A stretch of DNA of 64,000 bases, taken from NCBI GenBank assembly GCA_013365325.1, contig JABVXV010000095.1, positions 62,001 to 126,000 on the forward strand, in the 5' to 3' direction. Shown here in pieces: positions 39,754-52,334 of this stretch (position 1 is the stretch's first letter; each line of letters begins with the position of its first letter). The notes beneath the pieces are model-generated. The model searched no databases. It worked only from the letters and a program-made list of their open reading frames with translations, and was not told the origin of the DNA. This stretch comes from Dipetalonema caudispina (lineage: Eukaryota; Nematoda; Chromadorea; Rhabditida; Onchocercidae). The position numbers and the translations under genes were made by a program.

Positions 39754-41082
39754 TCAATCATAATCCATAGCTCCATCTTGCAAAAATTTGATCAACTCAT
39801 TGGGAAGCATTTGATGATAACATGAACCACAATTATCGTTATCAGCAATACCAATACTACCATTAACTTCAGGCTTACGACAAAATATTCCAACTAAGCC
39901 ACAAGGACTATGACAGGGATGAAGTAGAATGGATCGTCCAGCAAGCCTTTTCAGTGTTGAAGGTTTAAATGTTGTAAGACCAAATATTGTTGAACGGGAC
40001 GGCGAAGCTAGTTCAATCAATTTCGAACAAATTTTCAGCTGCAATTGACAAACCTGAAATAGATTAAATAAGCATAACACGATCACTTTTCAAATTTTAA
40101 TTTTTGTAACAAAAACATGACCAAAGGCCTAAAAGTAGCTGTTGCCATTAAAATGATAGGCTTATCATAATTGTAGTAAAAAAGATGACAAACTCCTAGC
40201 ATGGCAGTTTTGTAAGCTGGCATCCTACGGTTTTCAGCGGTTTTCATTGTTCGTTTATTAGTACCAATCAAATTTTCAACATTCGGATATACGCCATTTA
40301 GCGCACAACTTAGCAGTGGTACTTCGTCGTTTTGCTTGATGCTATAAATTAAACTGTAGCAGTTCTGAGTGCAAATAAATTTCTAATTTCAACTAAATTT
40401 TAAATAAATTAAAAAAAACCGTAATATAATCACAGTAACTCATTTGATGATGTGAGCGATAGCAGCAAAAAGTTTCTTTAGAAGTTTTAAAAGGAACTGA
40501 TCGTCAATTCTGATACTTATTCGGAGTATTAGTCTGTTCGTCTGTTTGAACAATGCAATATTTTCAGTAATGGGAGTTTATAGAACAAGCTTGAGTAATT
40601 TGAACTATATTTTAATAGGAGTCTTCTTAAAGGGCTCACTGCATGATAGTCTATTTAGTTAAAAATATATATTTCTTAACTTCTGAGCATGCTGAAGATC
40701 TCTTCGTGATGCGACGTTATTTTGAATAAATTTTCAAGCAGCAAAACATACCTGAAACATAATTAATTGTCCATTGCATAAGCCTTTAATAATGAACAGT
40801 AGTTTAAATGCAAGCTTTTGAAACTTTGTAAATTTCAAATGCAACGCTTTGACGCAACAGAGAAAACGTTCTGGTCAAGATAGACAAATAAAAGTTGACA
40901 AAAAAGAGCAGAAAAGTCAAAATTTGAGTACATAAAATCTTTTCAGGAATCTTCTTCAAATACCATTTTGGATAAGCACTGTATCCCTGTTCCGCACGAC
41001 TGATAGAGCATTGATCTTTTTTCAAAGAACTGCAAACCGCCGAATTGTTTGAAGGAGAAACTCTCTTCCTTCTAGTTTCCAT
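39754..41082 (-). CDS. Unrecognised cysteine-rich protein
   Basis: Four-exon model: 40980-41082, 40752-40870, 40194-40364, 39754-40053; 693 nt, about 230 aa, phases consistent. The last three exons are better supported. The first has a GTGCTT donor and is tentative. About 14 cysteines are spread along the protein: FLCCVKAL, KGLCNGQL, FQNCYSL, LLSCALNG, GVCQLQLKICSKL, HPCHSPCGLVGIFC, DNCGSCYHQM. This suggests disulfide bonding or metal binding. A hydrophobic stretch (LAFKLLFII) lies near residue 55-65, but no clear N-terminal signal peptide is seen, so the true 5' end may differ. I do not recognise the family. It lies 1.5 kb upstream of the other unrecognised gene, on the same strand. Confidence 0.5.
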
Positions 41083-42805
41083 CCTTCATACATTCAGTTC
41101 TTACTCAGTATCTTGTCGACAAAGGAGATAGCTGGAAATCCTATCCGGGAAGTAACACCGCAATCACTACTCCATGACAGATGTGTGTTGCAAAATCTTC
41201 GCTTAAATGTGGTTAAAGTTTGCAAAGAAGTTGCAACACTTGCACCCCGCATACAACATCTACTATTTCCGGAAAATTTGTATTAAACAACGACATTTCG
41301 AAATTCCGTACAAATAGGTAACGGGTGTCATTTGTTAAACGGAGCAAAGAGATGATGAATTCAGGAATTAAGAATGTATGAATCAGAGAAATCTTCAAAT
41401 TCTCTTCTAGATGCATTCGACTGTGAGCTTTCGGATTTATAATTTACTGAAATGATAGAATCTATGATAAAGCTTCTTGTGGAAGGAGATGCTTAGGTGG
41501 TATAATCAGAATACCGGTTTTCGGGTCACGATAATTTGCATTCTGAGAACTCCTACATCGACGGCGATCGTTCTTGAATTGCTAATAATCAGCGTTCAGA
41601 TCAAGCTTGGCGCTTTATTTAGTTTCTAACGCTTGCATAATAATGCTTTCTGAATTTGTATGAAACTTTTGTGATGCACCATAAACATTCTTCCGCCGAA
41701 TGATGTTAATCAGAATTTGTTGGAGTTGATGAAATTTATGATATTTGTGAGAGTTCGATGAAAAAAAGTGAATGGATGGGAAGAAATATACGGATGAATG
41801 TATGCGAAAGCAATTACGGAATGAGAAATGCTTGTTAAGAAAATGGAAATGAAGAATGTTTTAGAGAGGAGTAAACTCAAACAAATCAACCTTAATTTAA
41901 CATTCAGTTAACTACGCCTCTGACAAATGCCACTTCTGATATTTTCCATTAATAGCTCCTTCTGGTTCTTATGAATAATATCAATTAAGTTCTCACTGAC
42001 TCTTTTCCTTTTCTTTGAATTTCACAATTTTATCCTTCCATTGTTCATTAGTTTTTTTTTTCATTTAATCTATTTTCATCCGAAACAAGCTTCAGTGAAA
42101 ATTTTCATTGAATATAAGCCAAATTTAAAAGGAAACTTCAAAAGGTATTGTGTAAGGACAGTGAAAGACGAGAAATAAGAATTAAAAATCAAACAGAAAG
42201 AATAACCACTTTTCAGATTTTAATCTCATTGTAATAAATATGAAGTATTTCTTGATGTCAGATGGGATAACATGCAGAATGCAGCTGCATGCTAGTTCAA
42301 AAAAAAAAAAAAAAAGATTTGCATAGTGATATCAATTATAAAACATTTTGTTATATACAACTATTAAATCTGTAAAAAATATTAAGGAATAGGTTAAACC
42401 ATCAACGATTTACCTATGAATAATTTAACATTAAACGCAATTAGTTTCATATTAGCGATGCACAAACAGGTTGCAGCAGATGTAAGGAAAATGAATAAGA
42501 CAAGAAGAGGTGATAGGTTGTTAAGCATAGTGCAAATGCATATATAGAATAATAATATTCCGATATCTTAGCTTACATTCATTAGGTTTGATATATTAAT
42601 TAGCATATCTGCATGCTTATAGAATTTGAAGCAGTAAGTATTATTAAATCATTATATATGGGAAATAATAAGGAAAGATGGAAGAAAATTGAAATGAGGA
42701 AATGAATGAATTGCTAACATAATCTCACCGCTTAGTCACACAACAACCTTACAATCTAGAAAATATAGAAAGGTCATTTGGACGAAGGCCTATATATGAA
42801 AGGGA

Positions 42806-42830
42806 GCCTCATATATGAGAAGCCTCATAT
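42806..42830. repeat. Palindrome with AGCCTCATAT repeats
   Basis: CTCATATATGAG at 42808-42819 is its own reverse complement. AGCCTCATAT occurs at its left edge and again at 42821-42830. Small and of unknown meaning. Confidence 0.7.
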
Positions 42831-45800
42831 TGCAATAATTCATCAATAATATGACATATTATTTAATTTAATTTACTCTTACTACTTGAAGTTCCTAAAC
42901 TTTAGGAATTATGTGAAATTAATTTCATAGAGCAGGAAATAATATGATATTGCAAATTCAGAAGGATATATTCACGTGTGTTCATTTCGAGACAGAGTAA
43001 GTTATTAATTTAATGAATTGGTTAAATAAGGAATCATTGAAGTACTGTATTTCATTACATTTTAATATTCTAAAAAAGAGATGCTTTCTCTTTGTCCAAA
43101 TAGGTTAGACAAGAGGTAATACAAGCCAGAAAAAAAAAGTAGTTTAAGCAAAATTAATTTTAATTACTGACCTGTGATCTTTGTTGTAAATTCTCTTTAA
43201 CTCACATTAAATGTTGAAATCGAATGATAATGATTCAGTAGATTTTATTGAACGCTTGAATAAATAAAAAGAATATTGAAATAAGATTTGTTCAAGTTTG
43301 TCTTCACAGATCTTCGATTTCGGCGATGAAATCTTTTATAATGTTAAGGCAACAAGTTGATTATTACCAAAATGGATCAAATACAAAGCCTAATCGATGA
43401 AATTTGAATAGGCGATGCTTTTACAACACTGATGAAAAAGCATGCAAAAGGAGAAGGAATGAAGAGAAAATAACTGCGCCTATGTAAATATAACTGAATG
43501 AATAGACTTTGCTAGAAGGAGCAATTCTCAATTCTTTTCTAACTTACAGAGTGAATTTCAAATGAACTGACGTCTTTGAAGAAGACGGAAGGATATGTAT
43601 TTTTCTTCTCGATATTAACCAAATAAATACTTATCAAAGACAAAATAATCATTCACAGAAGTTTATCAAATGCAAGATTGATTAATTAACTTTCTAACAA
43701 ATCCTTTCATAAATTCAAAGAAGAAAAAGAAAAAAACTTTGTTCGAAACCTTTGCTTAATTGTAATTACTTACTGTAATGAAATGAAATTTCATATCATT
43801 ATTGATAAGCCACGGTTATTTACCATTTTCAAAAAGAATCATATCTTTATATTTTATCAGTTGTACTCACTTAGATCAATAGATTACATCGATTAGTAAT
43901 GTAAATTAATATGCAATATAAGAAATGTAGGAATGAGCGACTTAAAACTTGTCTAATGAAAAATTAATCAAATGAAGAATAAATTTAGAGAAAAAAAAGG
44001 AAGCATTGCGGAGTGTTTCGAAATAGAGTTGCTAAGTAATAAAAGCATAGATGTAACATGAGAAAATGAGCCTAGGCTTAGATTCAAACCAGGTATTCAA
44101 GTGTTATTTGTAAAAGATAAGAATACTTGCAATGACTTTCATGCAAATTTCTGCAATAAGGAAAGTGAACATTTAAGTTCAAAGAATGTGTTTTAAATTT
44201 CTCTCAAATAATCTTTCTGCAACGTTAACCTTTGATAGATAAAAGAAATATTATCGAATAATTTTTGATTAACTACGAAAAATTGATTCTTTGACATACA
44301 TATATTTCAGAGCAATAATTTAACAATGTTTTGTTTATGAATTGAAAAAAAGAAAATGGAACAAAATTTTAGTTTATTAATTGTCAAATAAATGCAATCA
44401 AATCATCCATTATTGAATAATTTTTTGAACCTCAATTACAATGAAAAAGTGCAAGAAATGATATAAAAGCATTTTTAAAAGGAATGGATGGTCAAGCGGA
44501 ATAGGACGTTGTGTCGTCATCAATTCCTCAGACTTGTCCATTCCATTAAATTTCATTTTTTAAATAGTTCAAAGCTCGTTGAACATGTAAAACAGATTTA
44601 TCTCCCTCATGAGACATCATAAATTAGACAAAACGATGTGGCTTATTGGTTTCAAAAAGGCGAAACAAAATGTTTAATTATTATACTCGATGGAATGCTA
44701 TCTTCCCATCTTCTACCTATCTATCTACAAGCTTACCTGCATGACAAATTATAATAAATACCGTTTTTCTATTGAAGGCAACATTTCCTTTTGTAAAAAG
44801 CAACGTGAAGCATTTTATCATTAGTGGAAATATCGAAAATGAAATAAGAAAATCGGAAATATAAAAATGTTGCATACCAATGAGAAAGGAAATTTTGAGG
44901 AAAGAAATTTTTTATAACATTCAAATAAGGATACTGTAATGATGCTAATGCACTCTCGAATACAGGAAATGATGGATGATTAAAGATTTTTTCAACCTAA
45001 CAATATTCCTATTCAGTTTTTTTTTTCTTAAAATGAGTAAAGGAAGAAGAATTTTCGATTTAAATTTGGTATCATCAATTTGAACATACTCTATTAAACA
45101 AAATAAAACTAATTTTGAGATGTGAATGCTGTATAAACCTTCCGAATCAGTCAAAAGACAATTATCTTTAATGTAATTTATTTAAATGGAGATGCTCACT
45201 TGATTGTACAAGCAAATATTTTACATTTTCATCAGTGCACATTAAACATTGAATTTATCTTGAAATGCTTAAGATTAAAAGAAATTATAACCATTTATTT
45301 TCTTTTTCAATCATCTCTTCCTAACTAAAGTAACTTTATGTTTTTATTTTTTGTTTTCCCAAAAAATTCTTGTAATCTTATTATCTATAGAATATTGGAA
45401 TGAACATGTGAAACGAAATTTTTCAAGAAACGATAATCTTCTTTCCCTTAAAAAGTTTCAGAAATGACTGATAGGAAACATGGAACAGTTGTAATAAATA
45501 AACATTTTTAGCAAGTAACAGATATAATTTGCTTTTTTTCAGCCAGGTCAAATTATCCTTACTTGATTTCTATTCAGAAAATGCTTATCAATAGAATATC
45601 TCTCTGATTATTTCATTGTTTATTCCATCCATTCCAATTATTTGACTACAATTTCAAGCGCCTTCTCTCTTTCTCTCTCTTTACTAGTTGATGACTGTGA
45701 AATATCCACGAATGCAATAATAACTCACTTATTGTAATTATTTTTGGCAATAAGGCCATCGAGCATTATCTTCTACAAATATTACTGCTATTACTCAAAG

Positions 45801-46216
45801 GACAAGTCCGCCTGCTTTTAGGACATTTTCAACATAAATGTGTAAAATGTATGTCAGAAATCTCGTCTTGAGAAATAATACTTGTAGAAAATGTGATAAG
45901 AATTGTCTGCTTCATCTTATCGACAACATTTACCCTAAGGGAAATAGGTGACACGAAAGTGGAAATGAGGAAAGAGAATCGATTGTTGATTCATGATGAA
46001 GGGAAAGAGAATTTAAGAACTAATTATACATATTTTGCACTATGTGCTGATCTGATCAATGAACTAATTCATTGAAGTTCTCTAATGTAACAATCAACTG
46101 ATCTCAAACAAAGATTACACGGGAAAATTTAATCTGATAGGCGAGTATGAAAATAAGCATGCAAAACAAGGGAGATTTCGTCATACAAAACAGATATAGG
46201 CTGATGTAATTGCGCC

Positions 46217-46432
46217 ATGTCAACAAAACATTTTAAGTACTTAGGGTTGACAAAGTACCCACCATATAAGTACCTACCTAGTGAAATTTCAAGACGATCA
46301 AAAATCCTTGAAGATCGGGAAAAGGAAGCAAAAAGCGATGAGACTGTAGAAGGAATAGTGTTAAAACGGTGGTCTGAAGAGGAAGATAGTAGAATTCTCA
46401 TAAAAGATAAAGCTAATGTACCTTCTTACTGA
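46217..46432 (+). CDS. Possible small plus-strand ORF
   Basis: 71 codons from ATG to TGA, the only plus-strand frame in the window that reads like a protein. It has an N-terminal KYLGLTKYPPYKYLPSE and a charged, helix-like C-terminal half (KILEDREKEAKSDE, RWSEEEDSR). There are no recognisable domains. The antisense frame is also open (46129-46401). It could be an unannotated small gene, a terminal exon, or chance. Confidence 0.2.
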   Translation: MSTKHFKYLGLTKYPPYKYLPSEISRRSKILEDREKEAKSDETVEGIVLKRWSEEEDSRILIKDKANVPSY

Positions 46433-47746
46433 TACATCCTGTCAAATCTCTCCAACATGTGCGTTCACTAATTAAACCAAACTAATGACCATGACCAACT
46501 GATAAAAAGTGGCAACCCCTTATGGCTAGCGGTAATTTGTTTACAAATTTACTCATTTGCAGAGCAACCGAAGTTATAAAGTTCTCGAGATTCTGATGCG
46601 CTCTTGACTTTTATTTGCTAAAGATCATATATACAATGATACAATATAATAGTTTATTTCGTCTGGTAAGGAATTCTCCGCTGATATTAACAAGCAGCAC
46701 TAAAACGCCACTTACTCTGGCCCATTCGTCTAATCCTAGGGATATGATTTGATGGTGGGAAGAGCTCTTTAGCTTTAGTATTGAATAAGAAGTTCGATAT
46801 CTGAAGTTTAAACTGCAGCCTTGTTAATTGAACTGCTCGACAAGGGTAGCAGATAATTTAAATTTCATCTAAAATTTCACTTGGAAGAACACTAATTCCA
46901 CATCAGTATCTTTTTCAATGCCCCCATGATTCTAGTTTTCAATTCAAACTGACTACATTATATCGATGACATTAATGCTCTAGAGAGCACTGCTTTTGAA
47001 AAATAACTTTCCATTCAACAAAAAGTTCATTCTTCATAATTTTTTGGAACGTTCAAAACTTTAAAGGCAAAGAAATAATTTAATGAAGTATAGAGGCTTC
47101 CTCATCGTCTCTAAAGTACTCCTTCAAATTAGTTCATCCTGTCTCGCACTTTATATCCAACACTGATGCATTTTTCGCTCATGGAAGTACCGAAATGCTC
47201 CACTGCTATCCATAATCAAACAGTGTTAATCACTTCACTTCAAAGGGTACGTTGTCAAAATATAGTAAATTTCGTTCCTTAATTCAGTTTCCTTTCTCTG
47301 AAATAAGTACTGAGAATGGAAAAATAATAGTTCACAAAAGTTATTTGCATAAAAGTACACTGACAACTGTTCTACAGCAAACTGTACCAATGGCTGAACA
47401 AAAATACATGGCTAAACATCGACATCATGCGTTTCTTCGAATGGTTAACATTCAGCAACACAAACTGCATTTTTGAAAATTCTAGTACTCTGATATACTA
47501 GTTATCCTTTGGAAGACAAGACAAAACAGAAGAAAATGCGATTGAAAAAAAAGAAGCTTCTTTGTACTTCGTTTATATTGAAGACTTAAATACCAATTGT
47601 TCTTTCGCTCCTCTTCAAATTCCATTTTCTATTTTCATAATAGCTGCAAGAGGCAACAATAAACCATTAATTTCTAAATGACCACAAGTTCTGCTTACAT
47701 CCTATTTTAAAATATGATTACTTTGCATCTTGAGAAAATCCAAATT

Positions 47747-50288
47747 TCAGAAACCAGTGCCAGTGCAAGGCCAATAATCCGGAACCATAGCAGTATATAC
47801 GGAATGCACTTCCGAATTCGCAAAGCACATCGTACCACCTGCACGGTGAAGCTGACTTTTCTGAAAATTGTCACGAACCTAATTCACATTACTCACAGTT
47901 CTTAATTATAGGTCGACTCCCCCAACTCGAATTGTTCTTTAATGCTGATGACTGAACTGGAATCTTATCCTCTCTTTATCTCTTGAGAAGTATTCAAATG
48001 ATTGAAAAAGCAACTTCCATACCTGTCTATTGATATCACCAATGCAAACCCAAGGCATAGGTATTTTGTGGGCATCCAGCGTGGCAACAGCGTATTTGGA
48101 ATGATCAAGCGCGTTTGGAAAAGTGATGTTAAAAGGCAGAATAACTCTTTTCACATTTAGAACCTAGCACGAAGAACACAACGTATCAAATATTGAAACT
48201 TAATTTAATCATAAAGTCAATTATAAAGTTTTTAGGATAGTTATCTTAGACCAGCAGCTAAGTGCAGCAGTTGTCAACCTCACAATATATGTAACATCTG
48301 TGCACAATTTTACTGCTTCAAAAAATATTTGAGCAAACAAAAGTAAGGATGGAAATAAGCTATAAATACAGTTAAAAGAGAAAACAATATAAATAAATAC
48401 CTTAAAAGGACTGTATTTACGGCACCAAGAGTGCAGATTTTTGTTTCTTGAGGTCTCATGTTGCCAAGTTTCCGTTTTCAACGAACTTTCAAGTGCAGGT
48501 GCTACTAGGTCGAAGTAAAGGTCTGAAACAGCTATGGCACCGAGCTAAGCTCACAAGTAGGATATCACAGCGGTAAAAGATATGATACAATGCCATATAT
48601 CCAACGAAGGAAATAACAAATTTGTGTAAAGTTCTAACCTTTGTTGAACGCACGAGTTTTCGCGAAATGAACAAATTTATGGCCTGCAGAAGAATGGATC
48701 ACAACACGACTAACATAGGGAGTAGCACGCTGATGTTCGTTTGATACCACCTCAATTACAGTTTTGCTTGAAATTGGAAATTAATTGCAAATTATTTTGT
48801 TTCCAAAGGTCAAATGCCGTCGGAAACATCAATTTTTGTTTGAAATAGTCAACATTTTGAGTTAATTTTTCCTTTCCTACTATTTGAAGATGTTTTAAAC
48901 CAACCTTCGTAAGAATAGGTATGTCATCCACCATTTGAGCCGGAAGATTTTGTGAATAAATAAAAAGGTGATTGTAGTACAATTGAATAGCTGAAAAAAG
49001 CCTCGGAATTAGAAGCATTCATTAATTACTTTAAAAATTCAAAGACCAAAATTGAAAGATAAGTTTCTTTCTTTCATTAGTTGAAAACTAGGGAGTGAAC
49101 TTACTGAAAAAAAAGCAAGAGAGATGGGTATCATTTGAACTTCTAAGAACCTTAAAATTGAAAGATACCAATTTTATGCAGTTGTGAATAGGACATTGAA
49201 ATGCATAATCCCATTTGCCCGTAATGACGTCCAGTGATTGGATATTCATAGGTATCGTTTCTAGGAAACTTTGGTACACTATGTATTAACCAAAAGCCAT
49301 TACTTATCCCAAATACTACAACCCCTGGAAAATTCATGAATTGAACTAAAAGGAATAAAAAATGCTCAAGACCCTGTCGAACAATCGATCATATCAACTT
49401 GCAATATTGTTAACTATTAAGAAGAATAACAAAGATATTTTTACAAAAGTTGCTTAATGAAGTCTCAAATTATTTCATTATACAGTTATAAACCTTTAGT
49501 ATGTCCTGAAGTTGCTGATGAAGTGTCATTGTTGGGATATGGAAATTCATCGTTATACATTATACTGAAAATCTGTAAAAGTAATGACAGTAGAATGGAG
49601 ACTTGCGACATAACATGTATTTGGTCAGGAACATATACTTCATTTTATATTTCCATTAATCTATTTGTCCATGTGCATAATAAATACATCAGTCAGTAAT
49701 ATTAGTCATTTGTTGATCCGGAAAAGGTCCTGAGACAACCAAACAAACGATATTACCCAATATATGTAGTGCATTATAAATTATGAACTAGGAACCAGCA
49801 CTGAAGAAGATAGTTTCGCACAAGTACCTCTAATCTACAGTACAAAATCTTTTGATTGGAATCCCTTTCTATTACTCAACTAGGAAGATATACTGAAAAT
49901 CACCTCAGGATTGCTTGCAGCATCATAATATTGCTGCAAAGTATATCCAATAGCTTGCTTTGAGTTATCGATCCCAACTGTCGAAAATGACCATTCTTGC
50001 CGATTAGCATCCATATACAAGAACGCAGTACCATTGCGAACAGATTTTGCGGATGATTTTTTTATGCGAGCAATTTTATAAAATATGAACCTAAAGGGGA
50101 AAATGAATTTTCACAACAGTTGAAGACGAAAGGTCACAAAGCTAGATCAAAAGTAAGGAAAACTTCAACATAAAAGTCTCAAAAACATACCAATCCACGT
50201 CTTGGTTTTTTTGGTCACGACACTGGAAACTAAGACCGATGCATGTGTGAAGAATCATTGAAAGCAATAAGCTTAATTTTAGCAACAT
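47747..50288 (-). CDS. Deoxyribonuclease II (NUC-1/CRN-6/CRN-7 family)
   Basis: Nine exons: 50191-50288, 49904-50090, 49494-49572, 49169-49324, 48905-48990, 48639-48750, 48401-48522, 48023-48163, 47747-47860; 1095 nt, 364 aa, phases all match. DNase II cleaves DNA at acid pH without metal, in lysosomes or when secreted, and clears DNA from dead cells and food. Seen: signal peptide in residues about 1-20 (MLLKLSLLLSMILHT), CRDQ...VDW near the mature start, YNDEFPYP and GHTKG, GFWLIHSVPKF with the first active-site His (about 136), HYGQMGLCIS, then LDHSKY with the HxK box (His about 301, Lys about 303), WVCIGDINR and the RAGGTMC terminal box. Length equals the family norm. There are four N-glycosylation sequons (NGT, two NDT, NIT). 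Start at 50288 is favoured over an in-frame ATG at 50333 because of the acceptor 4 nt upstream. Exon 6 could instead start a few codons earlier. Confidence 0.95.
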
Positions 50289-50298
50289 TTTCCTGAAA
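50289..50298 (-). promoter_or_regulatory. Probable trans-splice acceptor of DNase II gene
   Basis: On the minus strand TTTCAG is followed by GAAA and the start ATG at 50288, leaving a 4-nt leader. This is typical for SL trans-splicing in nematodes and argues against the in-frame upstream ATG. Confidence 0.6.
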
Positions 50299-52334
50299 CA
50301 TAATGAAGTCTTAAACAGTTGATCCCTCATCAAAATATGGAGGTGAATGATAACAGTAATCTATCATTTCATCCTTAAAATTCCAAAATTTAAAAATCTA
50401 AAATCATCGTAATAAAACAACAGTAATTTAGGGGAAATACAAAGTAGTCTCGAGTAGTTTTATTGAAGGTTGCGAATTATTTTATTTATCTGTTCGTATT
50501 TTCAGACTTACCAAACTTCATCGTAATAAAGATTTCTGTTTTATAACCTCATAAGCAAGGGATCGTACAGCTATGCATTTCTAATTCTTGGTTCAATCAT
50601 TCTTGTCAGTATGGGGTTTCCTTTAATTTGCATTTTCTAATTAAATTTCATCTCATTTCGTGCAATGATCACTTTGATAAATGACACAGCTCATAACCAT
50701 TTTATAGAATTTTCAAAGGCAACTCTCCACAAATTAAGCACTTACGATATGATGTCAGTGTACGTATTGCATTTACTGACGAATGACGGAAAAATTTACT
50801 GTACAAAAACAAACGAATGAATTCCTGATGCTTATAACTTTAAAACGTTACTGAAGTTTTTCAAAAACATTAAAAAAATCATCAAGCTAGATTGTCGATA
50901 ATATAATACAATAATGGCTCATATGGTCAATTACAATACAAATACGGGTTTCGTCATGCATATCACGTGAATCTTTCAGAAGGAGACAAAGATATAAATA
51001 GAAAATGTCCAAAAATTACGCCACGTTATGTGAAGTGCGATGCAACGAAGTTGTGACGTAAGCGCAAGCGCAGATGAGGCTGTTGCAAAGGCATCGTAAT
51101 TTAAAATAGTGCGCTAATAAAATTTATTCTCTTATACAGACATACGACTTTATCGAATCCAAGACAGCAAATGCAAGACAAGGACCTATCAAAAATAAGG
51201 GCAGATGAATAAATGAACAGCAGTCGCTAATTGACAAATAATAAGCTAATTTAATAAACAATAGCTCAGCGATCAGGATCATAACGAAAGCAAGGAGTTC
51301 TTGCTAAGTTTATCTAATTAAGTCGGATATAACTGAGGCGATTATAAACAATTCTGAACGTACGAGCTCAGTTTTCATTTTTAACAAAGCAAAGTGAGAA
51401 ATGACGAATTGTTTGAATTATTTTTAAGACAATATTTCTCATCAAATGTATGCATAAATATGGTGAGACAAAAACAAAATAAAAAGCTATCTAATGAATG
51501 AATGATGTGGAAAAATATGTAGGAATAAGGAAGAACTCGGTGATATTTAAATAATTTAAAAAATAACGTCAGTGATTCAAATTAACGTTTTGGACATATT
51601 TAAGTTTTAAATATTTCGGATCATTTTATCATCCTTAAAATTATTTAATTACCCTCTCAGACTCCTTCTTGAGAGTGCAAAAATGCTTCACGAAACATCG
51701 ATTATTCCAATTCCAATAAATAAACATTATTTTAAATTTATATTTTCCAAATGCAATCAGCTCCTTCGGAAACTGTGTGCATTCTTAATTTCCAATTAAA
51801 AAATCTGAATTGAACAGTCGAGAAGAGTAAGAGTGTCTGTTCTGCTCTTGAGCAAGCCTAATTCGATAAATTATGTGTAATCAAATCACAATTGTTTAAC
51901 ATCTCTTGATAACATGTCATAGGTTACAATAGAAACTCTGGTATAAGGCTTACATTTTTTTTTTACAGCAATAACCTAAGAACTTTGTTCATTATTTAAT
52001 GAATATCTCGATGCTATCATTGTATGGTCTTTTGAACAGCATCAGTCTATTTCATCTACTTCCTCATGTGATTAAAATGAGCCATAGTTTAGTGACTGCA
52101 ACTGGATTTTTTCCTTCCTTCCTCTGCTTCTTTCGTATTTTCCAATTCTTCGTCACCAATAGTTCCTTTTTTATCTGTATTAAATTTTAACTTATAATTA
52201 TTGATAAACTACGCATATAATGTAGACGATAAATGATAAGAATGCCAGAGTGATAAGTGCTAGAATATCGGCAATAAAATAGTCGTTAATCAGATAGAAC
52301 TATGGAATTAGAATTTGAATGCTTACTAGTTTTA
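50296..52334. other. 2-kb intergenic region
   Basis: Between the SLC4 stop and the DNase II start. No clear gene. If the SLC4 donor at 52348 is used (see findings), its last exon would lie here. Two TTCAG/ACAG-type acceptors in the right phase (near 51815 and 51072) lead to short unremarkable peptides. Confidence 0.4.

Larger units (their letters stand above)
41083..47746. other. Gene-poor AT-rich region
   Basis: No supported multi-exon gene in 6.7 kb. Poly-A runs (42300-42315) and a CTCATATATGAG palindrome with nearby AGCCTCATAT copies (42800-42830) are present. One short plus-strand frame (46217-46432) is listed separately. Other frames are short and AT-driven. Confidence 0.5.
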
